DNA from: an uncultured Bacilli bacterium
GTDB taxonomy: Bacteria > Bacillota_I > Bacilli_A > RF39 > UBA660
Assembly: GCA_944331885.1 (NCBI GenBank)
Contig: CALVJF010000011.1
Span: 1 to 13,656, forward strand
DNA: 13,656 nt
Direction: 5' to 3'
Shown here piece after piece: positions 5,907 through 12,807 of the stretch. Position 1 is the first letter of the stretch. Each line of letters starts with the position of its first letter. Made by a program: the position numbers and the translations under genes. The notes below the pieces were generated by a model, which ran no database searches, was not told where the DNA came from, and worked only from the letters and a program-made list of their open reading frames with translations.

Positions 5907-7247
5907 GTGAAAGTTTTATTAAGTATTTTTGTTTGCAAATTAATAACTAAAATTTGCAAAATTTTTGGAAAAAATGGAACAGTGTTTCCTGGTGGAATTG
6001 TTTATGATTATATTGATAAAGATATTTTAACTAAATTAAAATACCCTAAATATGTAATTGCAGTAACTGGCTCTGCTGGTAAAGGATCTACTACTGAGTT
6101 GATTGCTCATATCCTTCGTCAAAGTGGCTTAAGTGTCATTTATAATGAAAGTGGTAGTAATGGAATTTTAGGAGCAATGACATTAATTTTAAATAATTGT
6201 AACTGGCGAGGTAAATTTAAGTATGATGTTTTGTTATTAGAGTGTGACGAAAGACACACAAAAGAAATTTTTGCTGGTAAGCAACTTACACATATGGTTA
6301 TTTTAAATATCACTCGTGATCAGCCATGCCGTCATGGGAATGCAAATGTTGTATTTAAAGATATTAAATCAGCTATTAATAAAAGCACTACTTTAATTTT
6401 AGATGCTGACGATCCTAAAGTTAATGTTTTAAAATTTGAATTTAAAAATAGCATTACTTATGGCTTAGCTAAGACTAAAGATTCTTATGTAAAACCTATG
6501 TTGAATGCAATAGATTATCAGTATTGTCCTTTCTGTCATAAGAAACTAAGTTATAATTATTATCATTATAATCATGTTGGTAATTATGAATGTAGGTATT
6601 GTAACTTTAAACGTGGCAAAGTTGATTATGAAGGTAAGAATTTAGATTTAATTAAAGAAGAATTAACTATTAATAATGATAGGGTTTCTATACACGATAA
6701 TGCATTATATGCTGCTTATAGTACTCTTGCAGCCTATGCTCTTTGTGCAACTATAGGAATTGATAAAAAAATAATTTCAAAAGCTATTGCTAATCATAAA
6801 GTACAACCTAAAAGTAAAGATGTTTATAAAATTGGTAAAAGAACTTTTTACGTTTTAAGTTCAAAAAATGAAAATGCTTCTAGTTATTATCATTCATTAA
6901 AATTAATCAGTAATGACGAGAATATTAAAAACGTAGTTATAGGATTTGAAAAAGTTTCTAGAAGATATCCTTTTAATGATCTTTCATGGCTTTATGATAT
7001 TGAATTTGAAATGCTGAATGATGAAAAGATCGATAAAATTTATTTATTTGGAAAATTTAAATATAATATTGCAACTAGATTAGAATATGCTAAAGTTGAT
7101 ATGAATAAAATAATAATGCTGGACGATATTAATGAGATGATTAACAATATTTTGAATACTAGTGATGGTGATGTTTTTCTTTTAGATAATTTTTCTCTTT
7201 TAAAAAATACAGTTGAAAGTTATTTAGAAATGAGAAAGGATGATTAG
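5907..7247 (+). CDS. murT: Lipid II isoglutaminyl synthase subunit MurT
   Basis: MurT activates the D-Glu residue of the lipid II stem peptide with ATP; its partner GatD normally supplies ammonia from glutamine, giving D-isoglutamine. The 446-residue product has the family start (G-K-N-G-T-V-F-P-G, 21-29), the ATP loop TGSAGKGSTT at 54-63, LECDERH at 111-117, N-I-T-R-D-Q at 134-139, a Cys4 zinc ribbon (C207, C210, C229, C232) inserted in the Mur-ligase core, and a C-terminal DUF1727-type domain with D358-L-S-W and R-L-x-Y-A. The usual K-N-P-A-G stretch reads K-N-E-N-A. The start is taken as GTG 5907, with GGTGAT just upstream and the family-like MKVLL start; GTG 5895 lies before the expected transcription start. 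gatD begins 2 bases after the stop. Confidence 0.93.
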   Translation: MKVLLSIFVCKLITKICKIFGKNGTVFPGGIVYDYIDKDILTKLKYPKYVIAVTGSAGKGSTTELIAHILRQSGLSVIYNESGSNGILGAMTLILNNCNWRGKFKYDVLLLECDERHTKEIFAGKQLTHMVILNITRDQPCRHGNANVVFKDIKSAINKSTTLILDADDPKVNVLKFEFKNSITYGLAKTKDSYVKPMLNAIDYQYCPFCHKKLSYNYYHYNHVGNYECRYCNFKRGKVDYEGKNLDLIKEELTINNDRVSIHDNALYAAYSTLAAYALCATIGIDKKIISKAIANHKVQPKSKDVYKIGKRTFYVLSSKNENASSYYHSLKLISNDENIKNVVIGFEKVSRRYPFNDLSWLYDIEFEMLNDEKIDKIYLFGKFKYNIATRLEYAKVDMNKIIMLDDINEMINNILNTSDGDVFLLDNFSLLKNTVESYLEMRKDD

Positions 7248-7249
7248 TA

Positions 7250-7972
7250 ATGGCCAAGAAAACTATTAAAATTGCTCACTTATATTATGACATTTTAAAT
7301 TTATATGGAGAAAATGGAAATGTTAGAGCATTGGTTAAATACTTAGAAAAACATGGTGTTAAAGTTGTAGTAGAATTTTTAAGTTTGGAAGATAAAATAA
7401 AATTTGAGGATTATGATTTTGTATATATTGGCTCTGGTACTATAGAAAATATTGTATAAATTTTAAAAAAAATAAAAAAATATGCTGATGAAATTAAAAA
7501 CGCAATTAATAATGGCGTATTTTTCTTAATTACTGGTGATAGTCTAGCTATGTTTGGTAAAAAGTTTGTTGATGAAAAGCATAAATATGACGGATTAGGC
7601 ATTTTTGATTATGTAGCTAAAAGAATAGATTTTAGAATTTTAGGTGATCAATTTTATGAGTGCCCTTATATTGAACAAAAAGTAATCGGATTTCAAAATC
7701 GTGAAACTGTTATTGATGAATATAATGGAGAGTCTTTATTTAACGTTACTAAGGGCACAGGTTATAAGCCTAATATTAAGCAAGAAGGTATTATAAAAAA
7801 CAATTTTTGGGGTACATATTCATTAGGTCCTCTATTAGTTAGAAATCCTTATTTAAATGAATATTTAGTAAAAAAATTGATGGAAAAAAATAAAATTAAA
7901 TATTCACCAATCGAAAAGGATATTTCATATAAAGCTTATGAAGAATACTGGAACAATTTTGGAGAAAATTAA
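7250..7972 (+). pseudogene. gatD: GatD-like glutamine amidotransferase, catalytic residues lost and one in-frame stop
   Basis: GatD normally splits glutamine and feeds ammonia to MurT. The frame runs 239 residues plus one internal TAA at 7457-7459 (codon 70), with no frame change; family length is about 243. Conserved features before the stop are L-N-L-Y-G-E-N-G-N and Y-I-G-S-G (usually GGG); after it come an N-x-G turn, F-G-K-K-F, G-L-G-I-F-D, R-I-L-G-D, G-F-Q-N and W-G-T-Y-x-x-G-P. The nucleophile Cys of the CGG motif is Thr95 (ACT) and the catalytic His of TYLHGP is Leu192 (TTA); each needs at least two base changes from the usual codon. The pieces are 7250-7459 (69 aa) and 7550-7972 (140 aa from ATG 7550, with GGTGAT nine bases before). 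A CAA-to-TAA change or a sequencing error would explain the stop; the active-site loss is older. A terminator follows. Confidence 0.88.
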
Positions 7973-7996
7973 AAACTGTTAAATAACAGTTTTTTT
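7972..7996. terminator. Bidirectional terminator between gatD and the convergent membrane-protein gene
   Basis: The arms AAAACTGTT (7972-7980) and AACAGTTTT (7985-7993) are perfectly complementary around a four-base loop, with A and T runs on both sides. It overlaps the end of gatD and abuts the stop of the minus-strand gene, so it can serve both. Confidence 0.85.
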
Positions 7997-8591
7997 AATT
8001 ATTAGGATTAATATTTTGATTTTGTTCAGAATTGCTTGGCTGTTGGTTTATATTTTGAGTTGCTGGGCTTACTGGTGCTGCTGGTTGTTGGTAATCATAA
8101 CTTGGCTGAGGATTAATTTTACCTAAAATGTAATTAGTGAATAAAGTTAGATATTCATCAATCTTAGAGAATGGTTTATTAAATGCTTTATTACTTATAA
8201 CACTAATAACGAAACTAATCTTAGTAAATAAAATTAATAAACTGATGATTGATCCAATAATACTAACTACTGTTCCTAATATAGATGTGAATAATATTGT
8301 TATAAATGCTGGCATTAGAACAGTTTCATCAATTGATTGGATTATTATAAAGATACCTTTGATTATATCATAGATAACTCCATATCCTCCTTCAATTAAA
8401 TTCCAAACATTTTGGAATAGATAACATGCAGCTAATAAAGCGATTGTTTTAATAGTTATTGACTTAAGATTTTCATCATCCTCACATAAAAATACAAATA
8501 GAACAGCCCATATCATATATTGCCATCCTGCAAATAATCCAACTAGCACCAATACGGCTGCTAAGTTAGGATTAACTTTTAATTTACTCAT
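7995..8591 (-). CDS. Multi-pass membrane protein with Gln/Asn/Pro-rich tail
   Basis: The 198-residue product is not one I recognise. It has membrane segments near residues 8-36 (probably two close helices around G-W-Q), 45-60, 73-86 and 92-135, with C36-E-D-D-E forming a short acidic loop. After a short amphipathic stretch (141-156), residues 160-198 are low-complexity, rich in Pro, Gln, Asn and Ser and likely disordered on the cell surface or in the cytoplasm. There is no signal peptidase site or enzyme motif. It has its own extended -10 promoter at 8616-8624, an AAAGGAAAGTGGAGAG site before the ATG, and shares the hairpin with gatD at its 3' end. It follows the rhomboid gene but a terminator separates them. 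Confidence 0.7.
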   Translation of the reverse strand: MSKLKVNPNLAAVLVLVGLFAGWQYMIWAVLFVFLCEDDENLKSITIKTIALLAACYLFQNVWNLIEGGYGVIYDIIKGIFIIIQSIDETVLMPAFITILFTSILGTVVSIIGSIISLLILFTKISFVISVISNKAFNKPFSKIDEYLTLFTNYILGKINPQPSYDYQQPAAPVSPATQNINQQPSNSEQNQNINPNN

Positions 8592-8615
8592 CTCTCCACT
8601 TTCCTTTCTATGATA

Positions 8616-8624
8616 ATTATACCA
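8616..8624 (-). promoter_or_regulatory. Extended -10 promoter of the Q/N-tail membrane protein
   Basis: The minus strand reads TGGTATAAT, 25-33 bases before the ATG. No good -35 is visible. Confidence 0.6.
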
Positions 8625-8646
8625 ATATTATTTTGAAAATAAAAGT

Positions 8647-8673
8647 AAAAAAACAAGAAAATAATTTCTTGTT
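8647..8673 (-). terminator. Terminator of the rhomboid gene
   Basis: The arms AACAAGAAA and TTTCTTGTT (8652-8660, 8665-8673) pair perfectly around a four-base loop, followed on the minus strand by a run of T. It overlaps the rhomboid stop codon. Confidence 0.8.
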
Positions 8674-9820
8674 ATGGAATCATGATAAATGCTACATATA
8701 CTAAAAAGATTAAATATATGGAAAGAGTTATCCAACCATTAATGCGATCGCTTAAATGATCTTTATTTTCGATGCCAAGAGCCATTGTAGCAAAAAATCC
8801 TCCTACTAAGCCGCCAATGTGAGCAGCATTGTCAATGCTTGGAATTAGAAATCCTAAAGCTAAGTTTAAAATAATGACAGGAATTATTTGTGATTTTAAA
8901 ACATTTCCTAAATATAAGCGATGATGATAGCCAAAATATAATAAGCAACCTAATAAACCAAAGATGGCACCACTTGCTCCTACTGATTGAGCATCGGTAA
9001 ATATTACTGACATTAGGCTGCCAGATATAGCGCTTATTAAATAAACTGTTAAATATTTCCACTTACCAATAAAGGTTTCTATCTGGGAACCGATAATATA
9101 TAGAGCATACATATTACATAATATATGCATAAATCCGGCATGAAGGAAAGTACCTGTTAGCAAGCGATAAATTTGGCCTGCTCTTATACTAGGAGCATAT
9201 ACAGAGCCATAATTATATAAAACATTCGGATCATACAAGCCACCATTTAAAGTTGTTAAAACAAATAATATAATGGAAATGGCAATTAATATTTTGGTAA
9301 TAATAATTGGCTTTTGACTAAATGTTTTTTCATATTGACGATTTTCTCTTTCTGTTTTTTCATTAATATCTTTAGTAACGTTAATTATTAAATCAAGTCC
9401 GTCAGTATTTTTAATTAATTTATCTTTGATATTAGGGAATATTGATAACAATCCTTGATTAGTAGTAATATCGGCTACATTATCAATTTTTACAGAATCA
9501 ACATTTTTAGTTTCATAGGTTTTAATTCCATCATTAAGATTTAATTGAATATTTAAAGCATTAACTGAAAATGATAATGTTTTCTTTTTTATTTGTTTTA
9601 AAATACTTCTAGTTTTAAAAATATCAAAACGGAATTGCTCATCATTATGAATATAATTAGAATTTATTCTAACAATTTTATATGGTCCTTCATCATTTTC
9701 TAACCAAATTTCGTCTTTAACACCATTTACAATAATTGGGGTATAATTTTCTTCAGTTATAAAATAATGAACTAATTTCATTATTATTTCGTCTTTATTG
9801 TTTACAACTACTGTACTCAT
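8672..9820 (-). CDS. Rhomboid family intramembrane serine protease (YqgP/GluP-like)
   Basis: The enzyme cuts membrane proteins within or near their transmembrane segments. In the 382-residue product, residues 1-165 form a soluble cytoplasmic domain, and residues about 172-382 form the seven-helix rhomboid core. Key parts are the L1 loop with Y-R-L-L-T-G-T-F-L-H-A-G-F, the H232-x-x-x-N236 pair, the catalytic G-A-S283-G and N-A-A-H334-I-G-G. The seventh helix follows after D-R-I-N-G-W. The cytoplasmic domain plus C-terminal seventh helix recalls B. subtilis YqgP/GluP, but the TPR extension of that protein is absent. GGAGGT stands four bases before the ATG. A TTGACA lies upstream on the minus strand at 9883-9888, but its -10 partner is poor. 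It forms a single-gene unit with its own terminator. Confidence 0.93.
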   Translation of the reverse strand: MSTVVVNNKDEIIMKLVHYFITEENYTPIIVNGVKDEIWLENDEGPYKIVRINSNYIHNDEQFRFDIFKTRSILKQIKKKTLSFSVNALNIQLNLNDGIKTYETKNVDSVKIDNVADITTNQGLLSIFPNIKDKLIKNTDGLDLIINVTKDINEKTERENRQYEKTFSQKPIIITKILIAISIILFVLTTLNGGLYDPNVLYNYGSVYAPSIRAGQIYRLLTGTFLHAGFMHILCNMYALYIIGSQIETFIGKWKYLTVYLISAISGSLMSVIFTDAQSVGASGAIFGLLGCLLYFGYHHRLYLGNVLKSQIIPVIILNLALGFLIPSIDNAAHIGGLVGGFFATMALGIENKDHLSDRINGWITLSIYLIFLVYVAFIMIP

Positions 9821-9871
9821 GAAGACCTCCTTTTTATATTTTATAATATTTTGGATTATTAGTAAAGAATG

Positions 9872-9877
9872 TATAAT
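9872..9877 (+). promoter_or_regulatory. -10 element of the 106-residue membrane-protein gene
   Basis: TATAAT lies 40 bases before the ATG. TTGGAT stands 15 bases upstream and TTTTGG 17 bases upstream, both weak as -35 elements. The region is shared with the divergent rhomboid gene. Confidence 0.4.
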
Positions 9878-9917
9878 TTTATTGTCAAGTAAATAAAATT
9901 AATTAGGTGATGATAAA

Positions 9918-10238
9918 ATGAGGCTATTTGGTTGGTTAATTTTATTTACTTTGATTTGGGAAACAATAATATTTGTTGATTCAGTAAGAAAGAAAAATTT
10001 AAATAATGATGTTTTATTTTTTTTATTATCTAATTATATTTTATCTGGTGCTATATTAGCGTTCTTTTATACATTTAAGGATGGCTTTTTTAGTATTGTT
10101 GCTTGTAGTATTTTAACTCTTAACGCGATATTTTTATTATTTGAATTTTATCGGAAATTTAAAACATATAAATTCTTTCCTACTTGCTATTTTATGTTAA
10201 CTTTGTATTTATTTTGTTTCTTGATTGATTGGTTCTAA
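9918..10238 (+). CDS. Small integral membrane protein, unknown
   Basis: The 106-residue product is very hydrophobic, rich in Phe, Leu and Ile, with probably four membrane segments (about residues 3-20, 32-51, 57-76 and 87-104) and short basic loops (R-K-K at 24-26; R-K-F-K near 79). I do not recognise a family and see no catalytic motif. GGTGATGA before the ATG is a strong ribosome site, which supports real expression. Its last 30 bases overlap the 3' end of the rluD-like gene on the other strand in convergent orientation, with no room for a terminator between them. Confidence 0.65.
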   Translation: MRLFGWLILFTLIWETIIFVDSVRKKNLNNDVLFFLLSNYILSGAILAFFYTFKDGFFSIVACSILTLNAIFLLFEFYRKFKTYKFFPTCYFMLTLYLFCFLIDWF

Positions 10239-11117
10239 ACTATCAAGGAATTCTTGAAATTCTTTTGGTAATTCAGATTTAAAGTGCATTTCTTTTTTAG
10301 TTATAGGATGGACAAAAGACATTTCACTAGAGTGTAAAAATTGGCCAAATTCTGTTGCTTTTGCATTAGAGTAAACTGGATCATTATAAACAGGATAGCC
10401 GATATAACTGGTATGAACTCTAATTTGATGAGTGCGTCCTGTTTCTAATATTGCTTTAACTAAGGTATAGCCTTTGTATCTTTTTAACACTTTAAGATGT
10501 GTTATGGCCTTTTTAGAATTTTCAGAGGTAACACACATTTTTTGCCGATTAGTTTTGTCACGACCAATGGGAGCATCGATAGTGGCACTATCGTGTGGGA
10601 AGATACCTTTTAATAGTGCGATATATTCGCGATGAACTTTTTTATTTTGAAAGTATTCTGCTAAAATATTATGAGTTTTATTATTTTTGGCTACTAACAA
10701 AAGTCCACTTGTATCCTTATCGATACGATGAACTATTCCTGGTCTTTCAACTCCATTGATATTACTTAATTCTTTAGTATAATACATTAAACCATTAACC
10801 AATGTATTATTATAATTACCGCTCCCGGGATGAACTACTAATCCACTTGGTTTATCAATAACCATTATGTCATTGTCTTCATAAACAATATTTAATGGCA
10901 TTTTAATAGGAACGATATCTGGTTCTTCTTGATAAGAATCATCAATAGTGATGAGATCATTATCTTTTACTTTATAACTATTTTTTATTTGTTTATTGTT
11001 AACTAAAATATAATTATTTGTAAGCATTTTGCTTATTAACGAGCGACTATATTCTGTATTATTACTTAAATATTTGTCAATTCGTTCATTATTGCTGTCT
11101 TTTACTATTATTTGCAT
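10209..11117 (-). CDS. RluD-type 23S rRNA pseudouridine synthase (YlyB-like)
   Basis: This is a cytoplasmic enzyme that converts specific uridines of 23S rRNA to pseudouridine. Residues about 10-58 form an S4 RNA-binding domain (ERIDKYL, S-R-S-L-I, N-Y-I-L-V-N). The catalytic domain follows, with D-K-P-S-G-L-V-V-H-P-G at 88-98, the catalytic Asp133 in H-R-I-D-K-D-T-S-G, G-R-T-H-Q-I-R-V-H at 227-235 and L-H-S near 261. The 302-residue length is normal. The exact target uridines cannot be read from sequence. Its ATG lies 29 bases inside the end of lspA, with the ribosome site GGAGAAG inside lspA, the same order as lspA-ylyB in B. subtilis. No terminator follows; the stop lies inside the convergent gene. 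Confidence 0.93.
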   Translation of the reverse strand: MQIIVKDSNNERIDKYLSNNTEYSRSLISKMLTNNYILVNNKQIKNSYKVKDNDLITIDDSYQEEPDIVPIKMPLNIVYEDNDIMVIDKPSGLVVHPGSGNYNNTLVNGLMYYTKELSNINGVERPGIVHRIDKDTSGLLLVAKNNKTHNILAEYFQNKKVHREYIALLKGIFPHDSATIDAPIGRDKTNRQKMCVTSENSKKAITHLKVLKRYKGYTLVKAILETGRTHQIRVHTSYIGYPVYNDPVYSNAKATEFGQFLHSSEMSFVHPITKKEMHFKSELPKEFQEFLDSLEPINQETK

Positions 11118-11577
11118 GTTTATCTTCTCCTTTTATTATGGCATAGATTAATAAGAAAACGCCGATAACAATAGCAATGTCGCTAATATTAAAAACTGGG
11201 TAGTTATAATTAAAAATTTGAAAATCAAAAAAGTCACGAACATAACCGAATATTAAGCGATCAATTAAGTTTCCTAATAAACCACCTATGACTAGGCCAA
11301 AAGCTAAATTATTCCGAAAGTTAGTTTTAAATGAATACATAAATTTATAAATGATTAGAGCAGCAATGGCAGTTGTAATAATTATTATAACGGGCTTATT
11401 ACTAAATATTCCCCATGCTGCGCCTTGATTTTGAATATATGTAAGTGAGAAAAAGTTAGGAATAATGTTAATACTTTCCCCAACTTTTAAAATAGCACTA
11501 ATAATTGATTTAACTATATGATCTAAGCATAAAACAATTACAGCTATAATAAATATTTTTCGATTCACTTTTGGCAC
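11089..11577 (-). CDS. lspA: Lipoprotein signal peptidase (signal peptidase II)
   Basis: LspA removes signal peptides from diacylglyceryl-modified prolipoproteins in the membrane. The 162-residue product has the four-helix pattern and all conserved boxes: D19 in L-D-H, N50-Q-G-A-A-W-G-I-F, G-N103-x-x-D106-R and F-N130-I-S-D133, where D106 and D133 are the aspartyl dyad. The start is uncertain: GTG 11577 has AGGA six bases upstream, while GTG 11568, three codons in, has GGGGTG at six bases and gives the more typical start M-N-R-K. Either is a GTG start. It overlaps the rluD-like gene by 29 bases. An extended -10 stands at 11599-11607. Confidence 0.94.
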   Translation of the reverse strand: MPKVNRKIFIIAVIVLCLDHIVKSIISAILKVGESINIIPNFFSLTYIQNQGAAWGIFSNKPVIIIITTAIAALIIYKFMYSFKTNFRNNLAFGLVIGGLLGNLIDRLIFGYVRDFFDFQIFNYNYPVFNISDIAIVIGVFLLIYAIIKGEDKHANNSKRQQ

Positions 11578-11598
11578 CCCAATTCCTAATTTGTTTAT

Positions 11599-11607
11599 AT
11601 TATAACA
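11599..11607 (-). promoter_or_regulatory. Extended -10 promoter of lspA-rluD
   Basis: The minus strand reads TGTTATAAT about 22 bases before the start codon. The -35 region (TTTTCA) is weak, and the hairpin of the PRC-barrel gene lies just upstream. Confidence 0.6.
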
Positions 11608-11636
11608 TATATGGTAATAATTGAAAAATTATAAAC

Positions 11637-11661
11637 AAAAAAAGAATGACAAGTCTCATTC
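11637..11661 (-). terminator. Terminator of the PRC-barrel gene
   Basis: The arms GAATGA and TCATTC (11644-11649, 11656-11661) enclose a six-base loop, and seven T follow on the minus strand. It begins 13 bases after the stop codon. Confidence 0.75.
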
Positions 11662-11673
11662 ATTTCCTGTAAG

Positions 11674-11898
11674 TTAGAATTCAACTAAAATGACATCCTC
11701 ACCTATTTTTTTTATTTGTTCGTAAGTAATTGTTGTATCTGGCGTAGATGTTATGAAATTACGAATAGCTCTTTTAGCTTCAATAACTAAATAAATAATA
11801 TGACCTTGAGGATTTATTTCAGCATCTATAATTCTCCCTACTCTTTTACCATCATTAATATTAACTATATCTTTAGTTTGTAAATCTGATAAGCGCAT
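11674..11898 (-). CDS. PRC-barrel protein of the YlmC/YmxH family
   Basis: The 74-residue product is a single PRC-barrel: M-R-L-S-D-L-x-x-K-D-I-V-N-I-x-D-G-K-R-V-G at the start, then D-A-E-I-N-P-Q-G-H-I and a strand-rich end with E-D-V-I-L-V. This matches the small YlmC/YmxH proteins of Bacillota, named after sporulation-associated genes but found in non-sporulating relatives as well; the biochemical role is unknown. Sporulation cannot be inferred from it alone. AGGTGAT stands before the ATG at good spacing, and a terminator closes the gene. The start-less frame at 11915-12088 lies directly upstream on the same strand, so the gene may be read from the ABC transporter promoter. Confidence 0.85.
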   Translation of the reverse strand: MRLSDLQTKDIVNINDGKRVGRIIDAEINPQGHIIYLVIEAKRAIRNFITSTPDTTITYEQIKKIGEDVILVEF

Positions 11899-11914
11899 AT
11901 AATCACCTATATAA

Positions 11915-12088
11915 TTATATGTTTTCTTGACTATTTTCTTCTATTAATTTAATTAATAGTTCTTCAGCTTCTTCTATTTGATTGCTATTGATTAAATCTT
12001 TTATAGCTAATAATGCTGCAACTAGTTCATTGCTATTTGGTATTGGCTTATTTTCTATTAATGATTTTATAAACTTTATTATTTCAAA
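11915..12088 (-). pseudogene. Open frame of 57 codons without a start, probable 3' remnant
   Basis: On the minus strand a frame stays open from just after a TAG (12089-12091) to TAA at 11915-11917. The 57 residues look like real protein: two amphipathic helices with E-L-V-A-A-L-L-A-I-K-D-L-I and I-E-E-A-E-E-L-L-I-K-L-I-E-E, and a P-I-P-N turn between a first short helix and the rest. No ATG, GTG or TTG occurs in the frame and no ribosome site is visible. Its first bases overlap the permease stop. It could be the tail of a gene whose start was lost, or be translated from an ATA codon or by frameshift from the permease; none of these is shown. Confidence 0.4.
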
Positions 12089-12807
12089 CTATTTAAGTTA
12101 TGCGATGATATGTAGATTATAGAAATTATGTAGCTTAAAATATTAGTAATAATAATTGATATAATATTAGCTTTTATAACAGAGGTAATAATAAAAATAG
12201 GCAAATTAGTTATTAGACATATTAAGTAATTTATAAATGTTAAAGTACAAATAGCAATGCAAGAAAGAAAAAGAAGAAAAATATATATAATGCCTATTGT
12301 ATTTGGTCTTTTATATCCTAAAACATGATATAAAAATATTTCTTCTTTAACATTCAAAATATAATTTAAATTAAAAATAATGGATAAAGTTACTAAAAGT
12401 ATTTCAGTTACTATAATAACTATTTGAAGAATTAGGGACATATTGTTTTCTAATTGACCAGTAGTAGTAACATTTACAACAATATCTTTTAGACTATCTT
12501 TTTTAGTTAAGGAAAAAGATTCTAAGTCATCTCTTGTCTTAAAAACAACAAACGAATAATCTTCTGAATCATTAATTTCTTGACTTTCTATTTTATCATC
12601 AAAGCCTTTTAGTAAACTTTTTTCTGACGCATTAGTTTTAAAGTATAAAGTACGATTTTCTATTTTTTCGTTATTTTCAGTCTTTTTTAAATCAAAATAG
12701 TAAAATGTGTAAAAAGAAAATGTTAGAGTTAAAATTAAAGAAAAAATTAATGTAATATTTTTCTTTAATTTTGGTTTATCTATTAACCCTTTAATGATTA
12801 TTCTCAT
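12079..12807 (-). CDS. FtsX/MacB-type ABC transporter permease subunit
   Basis: The 242-residue product has the four-helix FtsX-like layout: a first membrane segment at about 18-38, an outer domain at 40-122, then three segments at about 124-150, 170-197 and 203-234. K-E-E-I-F-L-Y-H-V-L-G-Y-K-R at 154-167 corresponds to the cytoplasmic coupling stretch K-E-I-x-x-x-x-A-x-G of MacB-type permeases. The outer domain is small. Its start overlaps the ATPase gene by 17 bases, so the two are co-translated and form a complex. The substrate is unknown; such systems often export peptides or lipids, or act on cell-wall enzymes. No terminator follows; the start-less frame comes next. Confidence 0.8.
   Translation of the reverse strand: MRIIIKGLIDKPKLKKNITLIFSLILTLTFSFYTFYYFDLKKTENNEKIENRTLYFKTNASEKSLLKGFDDKIESQEINDSEDYSFVVFKTRDDLESFSLTKKDSLKDIVVNVTTTGQLENNMSLILQIVIIVTEILLVTLSIIFNLNYILNVKEEIFLYHVLGYKRPNTIGIIYIFLLFLSCIAICTLTFINYLICLITNLPIFIITSVIKANIISIIITNILSYIISIIYISSHNLNSLK

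Noticed and set aside
7457..7480. Frameshift in the A-rich stretch as the cause of the gatD break
   Set aside because: GatD-like sequence continues in exactly the same frame after the TAA, so no net indel is needed; a single base change is enough.
7411..7602. Minus-strand open frame across the gatD stop
   Set aside because: It runs antisense to conserved GatD coding sequence on both sides of the stop; no ribosome site is visible.
8137..9062. Open frames inside the Q/N-tail membrane-protein gene (8137-8373 plus) and inside the rhomboid gene (8832-9062 minus)
   Set aside because: Both lie within clearly coding genes in other frames and resemble no family.
9860..9888. TTGACA at 9883-9888 (minus) as a full promoter for the rhomboid gene
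   Set aside because: The -35 is perfect, but no sequence 16-18 bases downstream resembles TATAAT, so I did not list it as a promoter.
12070..12091. Programmed -1 frameshift joining the permease to the start-less frame
   Set aside because: No X-XXY-YYZ slippery heptamer or downstream hairpin is visible at the permease stop; kept only as a minor alternative.
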